This document shows positions 34,738 through 43,054 of a stretch of DNA of 64,000 nt, in pieces. The position numbers and the translations under genes are program-made. Origin of the DNA: an uncultured Pseudomonadota bacterium (lineage in GTDB: Bacteria; Pseudomonadota; Gammaproteobacteria; Steroidobacterales; Steroidobacteraceae); NCBI GenBank assembly GCA_903908265.1, contig CAIVRI010000028.1:1-64000 (forward strand). The letters run 5' to 3'. Position 1 is the stretch's first letter; every line of letters begins with the position of its first letter. The notes under the pieces were generated by a model. That model did no database searches. It was not told the DNA's origin and saw nothing but the letters and a program-made list of their open reading frames with translations.

Positions 34738-36111
34738 TCAGGCACCCGCGTAGCGGATGCGCAACCACTCGAAGACCGCTCGCAAGGTCTGTGCTTCGGC
34801 GCCCACCGGGCGCCCAGGGCGTTCTTTCGGATTCCAGCCATACAGGTCCAGATGCAGCCACGGCAGCGTCGGCGGCACAAAGCGCCGTAAAAAAAGTGCG
34901 GCCGTGATGGATCCGGCGAAACCGGACGCGGACGCGTTTTGCAGGTCAGCGACCCTGGAGCCCAGCTCGTCCTCATAACCGGCCCACAGCGGCATAGGCC
35001 AGAGCGGATCCGCCGTGACCGCACCGATCGCCGCGAGCGCGGCCACCAGCGCGGGGTCAGACCCATACGCCGCCGGCAACTCGGGCCCCAGTGCCACGCG
35101 GGCAGCGCCAGTCAAGGTCGCGAAGTCAATCAACACATCTGGCGCCGCCTCGGCAGCGCGCACGAGCGCATCCGCCAGCACCAGACGACCTTCGGCGTCC
35201 GTATTGGTGACCTCGACGGTCAGTCCCTTGCGGGTAGCCAACACGTCCCCCGGCCGGTAAGCGTCCGGACCAACGCCGTTCTCCACCGCCGGGATCACCA
35301 GCAGCAAGCGCACCGGCCAGCGCGCGCCCAACACCAAATCGGCCAGTGCCAGGGCCACCGCCGCACCACCCATGTCCTTCTTCATCAATGCCATGCCACT
35401 CGCCGGCTTCAGGTCCAGCCCGCCCGTATCAAAGCAGACGCCCTTGCCAACGATTGCGATCAGGGGCCCTTGCGTCCCAGCGCTCAGGGTGACGAGGCGT
35501 GGCGACTGGGCGCCAGAACGACCGACCGCGTGGATGGCAGGATAGCCCTCAGTCTGCAAGGCCTCCCCCACCACTTCGTGATAATCGGCGCCATGCTGCG
35601 CGGCCACGGCGGCCACCGCCGCGGCCAGCTGTACGGGGCCCATATCCTGCGCCGGGGTATTGATAAGGTCGCGCGCCAGCGCATCCGCGCGCGCCAGACA
35701 CCCGATCGCCACCGTATCGACACTCGGCGGGGCCCAAAACCGCGCCGCTGCCGGGTCCAGCTTCTTGTAGCGAGCGAAGCGATAGGCGCCGAGCGCGAAA
35801 CCCAACGCCACGGTCTTGGCCACCGTCAAATCGGCAGCCTCAGCGAGCACATAGTCGCCGGCTGGCAAACGATCGGGCAAGCCCAGCGCTAGACCCAAGT
35901 CAACCGGCTCACCGCCGGTGCCTACCCAGACCGCACGCGGCGCCCCACCCTGCGGATCGGGTAGTGCCAGGCACCGGCCACGCTCTGCCTTAAACCCATG
36001 GGCCGCAATCCAGGATTGTTCCGCTGCAGTGCGTTGCGCGCAGGCCTGCGCCAAACCGCTCGTCTCGATAAAGTGCAGGGTACGAACCGATTCCGGGCAC
36101 GGTACAGTCAT
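34738..36111 (-). CDS. M17 leucyl aminopeptidase family protein
   Basis: A cytoplasmic dizinc aminopeptidase of about 457 residues. The catalytic domain shows the M17 landmarks in order: LARDLINTPAQDMGP, IAIVGKGVCFDTGGLDLKP with metal-site Asp, GMALMKKDMGGAA, and the signature NTDAEGRLVLADAL. The C-terminus has the SGFAGSITAALFLRRFV stretch with the GWNP motif of the PepB/PA-type subgroup. Two starts are possible: the ATG at 36111 used here, or a GTG at 36138 adding 9 residues; neither has a good ribosome binding site. It is divergent from the ilvC leader and may simply recycle peptides. Confidence 0.92.
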   Translation of the reverse strand: MTVPCPESVRTLHFIETSGLAQACAQRTAAEQSWIAAHGFKAERGRCLALPDPQGGAPRAVWVGTGGEPVDLGLALGLPDRLPAGDYVLAEAADLTVAKTVALGFALGAYRFARYKKLDPAAARFWAPPSVDTVAIGCLARADALARDLINTPAQDMGPVQLAAAVAAVAAQHGADYHEVVGEALQTEGYPAIHAVGRSGAQSPRLVTLSAGTQGPLIAIVGKGVCFDTGGLDLKPASGMALMKKDMGGAAVALALADLVLGARWPVRLLLVIPAVENGVGPDAYRPGDVLATRKGLTVEVTNTDAEGRLVLADALVRAAEAAPDVLIDFATLTGAARVALGPELPAAYGSDPALVAALAAIGAVTADPLWPMPLWAGYEDELGSRVADLQNASASGFAGSITAALFLRRFVPPTLPWLHLDLYGWNPKERPGRPVGAEAQTLRAVFEWLRIRYAGA

Positions 36112-36191
36112 AGCAGCGTCCAATAAGGTCAGGGGCACGATGAACGGAGAGTCTTACCACACTGCGAAACGTTGACAAGTCCTCGTTCTAT

Positions 36192-36353
36192 ATGGTGATA
36201 TCAAGTCTCTCGTACCAACGTATTGAAGATCTAGTGACCGTGTCCGACTCGCGCAAGCCCGCCGACCTCTCTTTGACGACCGTCGCGGTGCGCCCGGGGC
36301 TTCTTGCGGACCTCCTTCTCCTTCGTACCCAGAGGTGCGGGATCCACGGCTGA
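36192..36353 (+). CDS. Leucine-rich leader peptide of the ilvC-leu operon
   Basis: A short frame of 53 codons begins at ATG 36192 and ends at TGA 36351-36353. Near its C-terminus it encodes GLLADLLLLRT, with six Leu codons (CTT CTT, then CTC CTT CTC CTT) within eight codons. Such a run just before an attenuator is the mark of an amino-acid leader peptide: ribosome stalling at uncharged tRNA-Leu would favour the antiterminator downstream. The start is uncertain. A TTGACA at 36172-36177, if it is the -35 box, would put the transcript start near 36207, and translation would then begin at GTG 36234, giving 39 residues. The Leu run is the same either way. Confidence 0.75.
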   Translation: MVISSLSYQRIEDLVTVSDSRKPADLSLTTVAVRPGLLADLLLLRTQRCGIHG

Positions 36354-36411
36354 GCGAACATCGCCACCAACATAGGAACCCCGCACCGGCGCGCCGAGGC
36401 GGGGTTTTTTT
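36334..36411 (+). terminator. Transcription attenuator (antiterminator and terminator) before ilvC
   Basis: The terminator stem AACCCCGC (36376-36383) pairs with GCGGGGTT (36398-36405) and is followed by T6 to 36411. The competing antiterminator is GGTGCGGG at 36334-36341, which pairs with CCCGCACC at 36379-36386 and so occupies the left arm of the terminator. GGTGCGGG lies just after the leader-peptide Leu codons. This is the classic mutually exclusive arrangement of leu/ilv attenuation. Confidence 0.85.
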
Positions 36412-36489
36412 TAGATTTTTGTTCCCAGTTTCTGACCTGAGTTTCTATCTAGTTCAAACGTTTCAAGACATTACTTTCGGAGTATCGCA

Positions 36490-37482
36490 ATGCGGATTTA
36501 TTCGGCGAAGGACGTTGACCAAAAGGCGCTCAAGGGCGCAACCATCGCAATCCTCGGCTATGGCAGCCAAGGCCGCGCACACGCGCTGAACCTCAAAGAC
36601 AGCGGTTACAACGTGGTGGTTGGTGCCCGCAAGGGCGGCCCGAGTTGGAAGAAGGCGAAGAAAGATGGCCTCAAGGTCGCCGAGCCGGTGGACTGCGTCG
36701 TCGGCGCCGCTCTCGTCGCGCTGCTGACCCCGGACATGGCCCAACCTGAAGTCTATGACGAGATCAAAGGCCATCTGGCCACCGGCGCAGCGTTATTGTT
36801 CGCGCACGGTTTCAACATTCACTTCAAGCAAATCAAGCCACGCGCTGATTTGGACGTGGTGCTGATCGCGCCCAAGGGTCCTGGCGACCTGGTCCGCCGT
36901 CAGTACCAGCAAGGTCGCGGCGTACCCTGCCTGATCGCCGTGGCACAGAATGCCACCAAGAAGGCCAAATCCAAGGCTCTCGCCTATGCGCACGGCATCG
37001 GCGGCACCCGCGGCGGCGTGCTCGAAACCACCTTCGAAGAAGAAACAGTGACCGACCTGTTCGGTGAGCAGGTTGTACTGTGCGGCGGCGCGACTGAATT
37101 GGTCGTCAAGGGCTTTGAAACGCTGGTCGAAGCCGGTTACAAGCCGGAAGCGGCTTACTACGAGTGCTTACACGAACTGAAGTTGATCGTTGACCTGCTA
37201 CAGGAAGGCGGCATCACCAAGATGCACGAGTTCATTTCAGAGACCGCCAAGTGGGGCACCTTCGTCAGCGGCAAGCGCATCATCAATTCTGCGACCAAGC
37301 AGGAGATGAAGAAAATTCTCACTGAAATCCAGAACGGCAAGTTTGCCCGTGGCTGGATCCGCGAGAGCAAGTCTGGCAAGAAGCGCTACAACAAGGAAAT
37401 GGCTGCTGACATCAAGCATCCGATCGAAAAGGTCGGCCGTCAGCTGCGCGCCCGTATGCCTTGGCTGGAGCAAAGCCGCTAA
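36490..37482 (+). CDS. ilvC: Ketol-acid reductoisomerase
   Basis: Isomerises and reduces acetolactate/acetohydroxybutyrate in Val/Ile synthesis. The 330-residue class I enzyme has the NADPH site GYGSQG (23-28) with the following Arg/Ser loop ([11 protein letters not shown]), the APKGPG motif (127-132) and the magnesium ligands Asp189 and Glu193 in TVTDLFGEQ; the knotted C-terminal domain includes [19 protein letters not shown] precedes the ATG. It is the first structural gene after the attenuator, followed directly by leuA; the acetolactate synthase genes that often sit here are absent. Confidence 0.97.
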   Translation: MRIYSAKDVDQKALKGATIAILGYGSQGRAHALNLKDSGYNVVVGARKGGPSWKKAKKDGLKVAEPVDCVVGAALVALLTPDMAQPEVYDEIKGHLATGAALLFAHGFNIHFKQIKPRADLDVVLIAPKGPGDLVRRQYQQGRGVPCLIAVAQNATKKAKSKALAYAHGIGGTRGGVLETTFEEETVTDLFGEQVVLCGGATELVVKGFETLVEAGYKPEAAYYECLHELKLIVDLLQEGGITKMHEFISETAKWGTFVSGKRIINSATKQEMKKILTEIQNGKFARGWIRESKSGKKRYNKEMAADIKHPIEKVGRQLRARMPWLEQSR

Positions 37483-37502
37483 ACGGCGACCAGGAGAGAT
37501 TC

Positions 37503-39086
37503 ATGTCGAACCGAGATCCCAACCGCGTCATCATCTTTGATACCACGCTTCGCGATGGCGAGCAGTCACCGGGCTGCAGCATGACCCCGTCAGAGAAGCT
37601 TAGGATGGCGAAGGCGCTTGCGGATCTCGGTGTCGATGTGATTGAGGCGGGCTTTCCAGCCGCCTCGCGCGGCGACTGGGAGTCCGTGCAGGCGATCGCC
37701 CGTGATATTCACGGGCCGATCATCTGCGGCCTCGCCCGCTGCAATACAGACGATATAGACAAAGCCTACAGCGCAATTAAAGACGCGCCGCGGCATCGCA
37801 TCCATGTCTTCCTCGCCACCAGCGCGATCCACCGCGAGCACAAGCTCAACATGGCCAAGGAAGAGATTCTGCGCATGGCCGTACAAGGCGTGCGATACGC
37901 CAAGAGCCTGTGCGACGACATCGAATTCTCTCCCGAGGACGCCTCGCGTACCGAACTGGAGTTCTTGGCAGAAGTCGTTGAGGCGGTCATCGCCGCCGGC
38001 GCCACCACCATAAATGTCCCCGACACGGTGGGCTATTCCACGCCGCAAGAGTATGCGGAGATCTTCCAATATCTCACTCGCCATGTAGCTGGCATCGACA
38101 AGATCGTGTTGTCGGTCCATTGCCATGACGACCTAGGTATGGCCGTCGCCAATAGTCTGGCCGCCGCCCATGCCGGTGCCCGCCAGATCGAATGCACCAT
38201 CAACGGCATTGGCGAGCGCGCCGGCAACTGCTCACTAGAAGAAGTGGTGATGGCTATGAAGACCCGCGAGGGCTTCTACGGCCTGCACACGGGCATCCAC
38301 ACCAATCGTCTCTTTCCAACCTCGCGACTGCTCGCAACAACCACCGGCATGTTGGTGCCACGCAATAAAGCTATTGTTGGCGAAAATGCGTTCGCGCATG
38401 AGTCGGGCATCCATCAACACGGCATGCTCAAGCACCACTCCACCTACGAGATCATGCGTCCCCAAGATGTGGGCCTTTCACGCACCAACCTAGTCCTCGG
38501 CAAGCACAGTGGCCGCCATGCGTTCCGTGACCGCGTCAAGGACTTAGGATTCGAACTGTCGGAGGAAGACCTCAACCGTGCCTTCACGGACTTCAAGACC
38601 CTCGCCGACCGAAAGAAAGAACTCTTCGACGGCGACATCGAGGCGATTGTGCTACGCACTGGCGATGCTGCTGAAGGCCCCTGGTCACTGGTCCAACTAT
38701 GGGCCTCAGCAACCGCCGGGGATGCCTCCGCAGTAGTGCGCCTGCAGCACACCGACGGCCGTGAGGTCGAACAAGGCGCCACGGGTGACGGCCCGGTTGA
38801 CGCCGTGTTTAAGGCCATCGAGCGCGCAACTGGCACCGCCGCCAAGCTGGTGACCTTTGACGTGCACGCGGTCACAGAGGGCGAGGATGCGCTGGGTGAG
38901 TCGATTGTGAACGTCGCGCACAACGAACGGAACTATCGCGGCGTGAGCCTCAGCACCAACATCCTCGAGTCGAGCGCTCGCGCATTCATTGAGTGCATTA
39001 ACCGCATCCAATCGAGCCGCACTGATGAGCGCCGTATGCACGCCCAACTATCCGCAGAGATTGACACCCTGAAGATGCCAGCATGA
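37503..39086 (+). CDS. leuA: 2-isopropylmalate synthase
   Basis: Condenses 2-oxoisovalerate with acetyl-CoA, the committed step of Leu synthesis. The 527-residue protein starts with [18 protein letters not shown] (catalytic TIM barrel), has [11 protein letters not shown], the metal motif [14 protein letters not shown] and the [12 protein letters not shown] signature, and the C-terminal LeuA dimer/Leu-binding regulatory domain (about 390-510, with [14 protein letters not shown]). AGGAGAG stands before the ATG. The regulatory domain implies Leu feedback inhibition in addition to the upstream attenuator. It overlaps leuC by 4 nt. Confidence 0.97.
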   Translation: MSNRDPNRVIIFDTTLRDGEQSPGCSMTPSEKLRMAKALADLGVDVIEAGFPAASRGDWESVQAIARDIHGPIICGLARCNTDDIDKAYSAIKDAPRHRIHVFLATSAIHREHKLNMAKEEILRMAVQGVRYAKSLCDDIEFSPEDASRTELEFLAEVVEAVIAAGATTINVPDTVGYSTPQEYAEIFQYLTRHVAGIDKIVLSVHCHDDLGMAVANSLAAAHAGARQIECTINGIGERAGNCSLEEVVMAMKTREGFYGLHTGIHTNRLFPTSRLLATTTGMLVPRNKAIVGENAFAHESGIHQHGMLKHHSTYEIMRPQDVGLSRTNLVLGKHSGRHAFRDRVKDLGFELSEEDLNRAFTDFKTLADRKKELFDGDIEAIVLRTGDAAEGPWSLVQLWASATAGDASAVVRLQHTDGREVEQGATGDGPVDAVFKAIERATGTAAKLVTFDVHAVTEGEDALGESIVNVAHNERNYRGVSLSTNILESSARAFIECINRIQSSRTDERRMHAQLSAEIDTLKMPA

Positions 39087-40480
39087 GCCCAACGACGCTG
39101 TTCGAAAAAATTTGGCGCACACACGAAGTGGTCGCCGAGACGGCGGACACGCCCGCCATTCTCTATATTGATTTGCACCTGACCCATGAGGTCACCAGCC
39201 CACAGGCTTACTCGATGCTGCGGGAGCGCGGACTACCGGTCCGACGGACCGATCGCACGCTGGCCACCATGGATCACTCCACGCCAACGGATGCCGATCA
39301 ATTGTTCGGGCGAATTCCCATCAAACTCGAAAGTGCGGCCGAGCAGGTCTCCCAACTGGAACGCAACTGCGCTGAGTTTGGCGTCGAACTGTTTGCCGTG
39401 GGCAGCCCCCACCGTGGGATCGTCCACGTGATTGGTCCAGAACTGGGCGCAACCCAGCCGGGCAAGACCATCGTTTGCGGCGACAGCCATACCAGCACCC
39501 ACGGCGCGTTCGGGGCGCTTGCGTTTGGCATCGGCACCACCGAAGTCGGCCACGTCTTGGCAACGCAATGCCTACTCCAACGCAAGCCCAAGACACTCGC
39601 CGTGAACGTCGAGGGGGCCTTACCCACCGGCGTCACGGCGAAGGATCTCGTACTGTCGATCATTCGTTTACTCGGTGTGTCCGGCGGCACGGGCGCTGTG
39701 ATCGAGTATCGCGGCAGCACCATCCGCGGGCTCTCGATGGATGAGCGCATGACGGTCTGTAACATGTCGATTGAGGCCGGCGCCCGCGCCGGTCTGATTG
39801 CACCGGATGAGACCACCTTCGCCTATCTCAAGGGTCGGCTGCGCGCCCCCCAAGATGATGCCTGGGATACTGCCGTAGCCACCTGGCGCACGCTGCGCAC
39901 CGATACCGGCGCCCGCTTTGATCGGGAGATCCATATTGATGCGGCGACGCTGTCGCCGATGATCACTTATGGGACCCATCCAGGTATGTCGGTGTGCATC
40001 GATGAGTCCATTCCGCTACATGGCGATGTCGTCTATCAAAAAGCACTCGGCTACATGGGTCTGACACCGGGGCAATCCATGCTCGGCCAGCCCGTACAAG
40101 TGGTCTTTCTCGGCAGTTGCACCAACGGCCGCTTGTCAGACCTCGAGGCCGCCGCCCGACTGCTCAAGGGTCGCCAGGTCGCCCCCGGCGTCCACTTCCT
40201 CGTCGTACCGGGCTCCGACGCGATCAAACGCGCCGCCGAGGCACAAGGCCTCGATCAGGTATTCAAGGACGCAGGCGCCGACTGGCGCGAGTCCGGCTGC
40301 TCGATGTGCCTCGGCATGAACGGCGATCTCGTGCCAAAAGGCGCGTATTGCGTCAGCACCAGTAACCGTAATTTCGAAGGTCGTCAGGGCGTCGGCTCGC
40401 GCACGCTGCTCGCCTCACCCGCCACCGCAGTAGCCGCAGCGATCGCCGGCCACGTCGCTGACGCCCGCCTACTCGCCTGA
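39083..40480 (+). CDS. leuC: 3-isopropylmalate dehydratase large subunit
   Basis: Aconitase-family [4Fe-4S] subunit that, with LeuD, isomerises 2- to 3-isopropylmalate. The 465-residue protein has [42 protein letters not shown] (core [12 protein letters not shown]), the cluster ligand Cys in FLGSCTNGR and the pair in [10 protein letters not shown]. All three cluster ligands are present, so it is expected to be active. Its start overlaps the leuA stop (ATGA) and it ends 7 nt before leuD. Confidence 0.98.
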   Translation: MSPTTLFEKIWRTHEVVAETADTPAILYIDLHLTHEVTSPQAYSMLRERGLPVRRTDRTLATMDHSTPTDADQLFGRIPIKLESAAEQVSQLERNCAEFGVELFAVGSPHRGIVHVIGPELGATQPGKTIVCGDSHTSTHGAFGALAFGIGTTEVGHVLATQCLLQRKPKTLAVNVEGALPTGVTAKDLVLSIIRLLGVSGGTGAVIEYRGSTIRGLSMDERMTVCNMSIEAGARAGLIAPDETTFAYLKGRLRAPQDDAWDTAVATWRTLRTDTGARFDREIHIDAATLSPMITYGTHPGMSVCIDESIPLHGDVVYQKALGYMGLTPGQSMLGQPVQVVFLGSCTNGRLSDLEAAARLLKGRQVAPGVHFLVVPGSDAIKRAAEAQGLDQVFKDAGADWRESGCSMCLGMNGDLVPKGAYCVSTSNRNFEGRQGVGSRTLLASPATAVAAAIAGHVADARLLA

Positions 40481-40487
40481 GGACACC

Positions 40488-41066
40488 ATGGAACCCATTC
40501 ATACCCTACGCTCGCGCACGGTCGTGATCCCCAGCACCAACATCGACACCGACCAGCTCATGCCGGCGCGCTTCCTGACCACAACGACGCGGGAAGGCTT
40601 AGGCCAGCATCTGTTCGCAGACTGGCGCTACGATAGCGAGGGCCAGCCGATTGCAGACTTCGTACTCAACCGGCCCGAAGCACAGGGCTGCCGTATTTTG
40701 GTGGCTGGCCGCAATATTGGCTGCGGCTCGTCACGAGAGCACGCCCCGTGGGGCCTCTACGATTACGGCTTTCGCGCCGTCATTTCGACGGAAATCGCTG
40801 ATATTTTCCGCAGCAACTCGCTCAAGAACGGCCTCTTGCCGATCATCGTGGATGCCGATACGCACGCCTGGCTATTGGCGCATCCCGGCGTAGAACTCGT
40901 CATCAATTTAGAGACCTGCACCGTCACTTTGCCGGACGGTCGCGCAGTGGCCTTCCCGATCGACAACTTCTCGCGCTACTGCTTGCTCAATGGCGTCGAC
41001 GAGACCGGCTATCTGCTCTCACAGGTGGCCAGCATTGCGGCCTACGAAGCACGGGTCGGCGCGTGA
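40488..41066 (+). CDS. leuD: 3-isopropylmalate dehydratase small subunit
   Basis: Swivel-domain partner of LeuC, 192 residues, a typical bacterial LeuD length of about 200. It shows [19 protein letters not shown] near the start, the substrate loop [32 protein letters not shown] (core [10 protein letters not shown]) and the [13 protein letters not shown] segment. The stop overlaps the leuB start (GTGA), so leuD-leuB are translationally coupled. Confidence 0.97.
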   Translation: MEPIHTLRSRTVVIPSTNIDTDQLMPARFLTTTTREGLGQHLFADWRYDSEGQPIADFVLNRPEAQGCRILVAGRNIGCGSSREHAPWGLYDYGFRAVISTEIADIFRSNSLKNGLLPIIVDADTHAWLLAHPGVELVINLETCTVTLPDGRAVAFPIDNFSRYCLLNGVDETGYLLSQVASIAAYEARVGA

Positions 41067-42118
41067 AGGCGCACATCGCTGTGCTCGCCGGAGACGGCAT
41101 CGGACCGGAGGTCACGGCGCAAGCGGTATGCTGCCTGCAAGTCATCGCGCGCCAGCACGGTCACGACTTTCAATTCGAGGCAGCGCCCGTGGGTGGCATT
41201 GCCATCGATACCACCGGCGTACCACTGCCGAAGCCGACCCTGGACCTCGTGCAGCGTTGCGATGCGCTCTTGTTCGGCGCCATCGGCACACCCAAATACG
41301 CCGACCCCAACCTCAAGGTGCGCCCCGAGCAGGGCATCTTGCAATTACGCCAAGCACTCGGGCTGTATGCCAACCTGCGGCCCGTGATCTGCTATCCATC
41401 CGTTGCCGATGCCTCGCCGCTCAAAGCCGAACTGCTCGTCGGCGTCGACATTCTGGTGATTCGCGAACTCACCGGCGGCATTTACTTCGGTGAAAAAACC
41501 CGCACACCCACCTCGGCGTCGGACTTGTGCACCTATACAGTGCCGGAAGTGGAGCGGATTGTGCGCCTGGGCGCCACACTCGCGCGTACGCGCCGCGGAA
41601 AACTGACCTCGGTGGACAAAGCCAACGTGTTGGAAACCTCGCGCCTATGGCGCGCAGTCACGCAACAAATCATGCGGGATGAATTTCCGGACGTCACCGT
41701 CGAGCACATGTACATCGATGCAGCGGCCATGCACTTGCTGCGCCGTCCGGCGGATTTCGACGTTATCATTACGGAAAACATGTTCGGTGACATCCTCACG
41801 GACGAAGCGTCCATGCTGCCGGGCTCCTTGGGGCTTTGTCCCTCCGCCTCACTCGGCGCGAGCACGCTCGGCATGTACGAACCGATCCATGGATCAGCCC
41901 CAGACATCGCTGGGCTTGGTATCGCCAATCCGTATGCAACGATTCTTTCCGCGGCGATGCTGCTGCGCCATTCGCTCGGGCTGGAAACAGAAGCGCGCGC
42001 GCTCGAGGCTGCCGTGGTCAAGGCGCTAGACGACGGCGTGCGCACCGCCGATCTCAAGCCGCGCGGCGCGGCCGCGACCACCCAGGAGGCCGGTGCGGCT
42101 GTGGTGGCTCGTCTCTAG
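41063..42118 (+). CDS. leuB: 3-isopropylmalate dehydrogenase
   Basis: NAD-dependent oxidative decarboxylase giving 2-oxoisocaproate. The 351-residue protein shows [12 protein letters not shown] at the start, [11 protein letters not shown] (about 135-145), the metal/substrate region [33 protein letters not shown] (core [12 protein letters not shown]) and the NAD-site [22 protein letters not shown] (core [12 protein letters not shown]). It starts with GTG overlapping leuD and is the last gene of the leu operon. No clear terminator hairpin with a T-tract was found immediately after it. Confidence 0.98.
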   Translation: MKAHIAVLAGDGIGPEVTAQAVCCLQVIARQHGHDFQFEAAPVGGIAIDTTGVPLPKPTLDLVQRCDALLFGAIGTPKYADPNLKVRPEQGILQLRQALGLYANLRPVICYPSVADASPLKAELLVGVDILVIRELTGGIYFGEKTRTPTSASDLCTYTVPEVERIVRLGATLARTRRGKLTSVDKANVLETSRLWRAVTQQIMRDEFPDVTVEHMYIDAAAMHLLRRPADFDVIITENMFGDILTDEASMLPGSLGLCPSASLGASTLGMYEPIHGSAPDIAGLGIANPYATILSAAMLLRHSLGLETEARALEAAVVKALDDGVRTADLKPRGAAATTQEAGAAVVARL

Positions 42119-42563
42119 TGCAGGGGACTCTATTTGCGCAGGACCGCTTTTTGCCCGCCGCGAGATCCTATCCGTGCTGCACCGTGGCACAGAAAAACAG
42201 GGTAGCAGGAGGGCGTGCTGCACATCCGTACAGCGAGGAATGGATCGAACGACGCTGCGCAAAGCGACGAACGCTAATTTCCTGTCGACAGCCCGCTGCT
42301 TTGGCCTTGGTGCGCTACCGTACGCGCTAAAAGAAAAGACTGCAGGCTGCGTCCGGTCTAGACAAAGACACCGCGCAATTACATTTCGCTTAAGCATTGT
42401 CGCGCGCTGGCCCGGTTTTACGAGCGCACTGATTTGCGTTTGCGATCCGTGACCTGATGAACGCAACGAGTCAATCACGCCGACTGATAAACGAATTGCC
42501 GTGGATGATTTGGCAACTGCCCACCCCAGATGAGCCACTGGCCTTTGGGTGATTTCTTTTATT
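42119..42563. other. 445-bp stretch after leuB without a supported gene
   Basis: Less GC-rich than its surroundings, especially 42360-42565, with AT-rich words such as TTTCTTTTATTTTAAA just beside the DUF2283 gene. Open frames on both strands lack ribosome binding sites and known motifs. No inverted terminal repeats, transposase fragments or tRNA were recognised. Confidence 0.4.
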
Positions 42564-42749
42564 TTAAACCGGATAGATCATTTCGATTGGCAGCATGCCA
42601 TTCGCTTTAGCCTCGAGAATAACCACCTCAACAACTGTTCCGTCAGCCGCATAGCTAATATGCGCATTCCGCTCTTGGGCCACTACTCTCGTGATTGGCT
42701 TATCCGATAAGCGGATAATCAAGGCATCTTCAACGTAAGTAATTTTCAT
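42564..42749 (-). CDS. DUF2283-family small protein
   Basis: A 61-residue protein with the DUF2283 pattern: MKITYxxDALIIRLSDKPI at the start, then HISYAADGTVVEVVILEAKAN. Members form a small beta fold and are often encoded beside a DUF4258-type partner in toxin-antitoxin-like pairs or mobile regions. Here no intact partner is present: the reading frame immediately upstream on the same strand is open for about 60 codons up to a TGA 4 nt before this ATG but has no usable start codon (see findings). Lower local GC than the neighbours suggests acquisition by transfer. Confidence 0.75.
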   Translation of the reverse strand: MKITYVEDALIIRLSDKPITRVVAQERNAHISYAADGTVVEVVILEAKANGMLPIEMIYPV

Positions 42750-43054
42750 CGTTTCACTCTACCGCCGCAAAATGGCGCATCACGGTTTGGATGACGACTG
42801 AATACTCCGAAACACGCACGGCACGAGACTCCTTGTCCGAACGGTTCGGATCCTGTTTGAAGACCCACCGGTAAGATGCATTTCGGTCGTGTCGATTTCG
42901 ATCCTCTCGATCAACACAGTTGGCGCCCTATCACGCGCGGTCCTGCGCCGTTGCGGCGTGCATAGTACGCAAAATCTCACGCTTCAAGCGCTTACTAGAC
43001 ATGAAATTTCTGTACCAATAATTGGTCGGTCAAGACACGCGCGTACTGGACAAT
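42750..43054. other. 305-bp stretch between DUF2283 gene and alkaline phosphatase
   Basis: No intact gene is supported. On the minus strand one frame is open from a TAG near 42933 to a TGA at about 42754, with a protein-like C-terminal half (RWVFKQDPNRSDKESR, then a hydrophobic VSEYSVVIQTVMRHF), but it lacks ATG, GTG or TTG until late in the frame. It may be a decayed upstream partner of the DUF2283 gene. Confidence 0.35.

Noticed and set aside
36172-36200. TTGACA as a full sigma70 promoter for the leu leader
   Set aside because: A perfect -35 but no good -10 at 16-18 bp spacing; kept only as a note affecting the leader-peptide start.
42780-42980. A 66-codon frame as an independent gene upstream of DUF2283
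   Set aside because: No similarity in that frame; the protein-like sequence is in another frame without a start codon.
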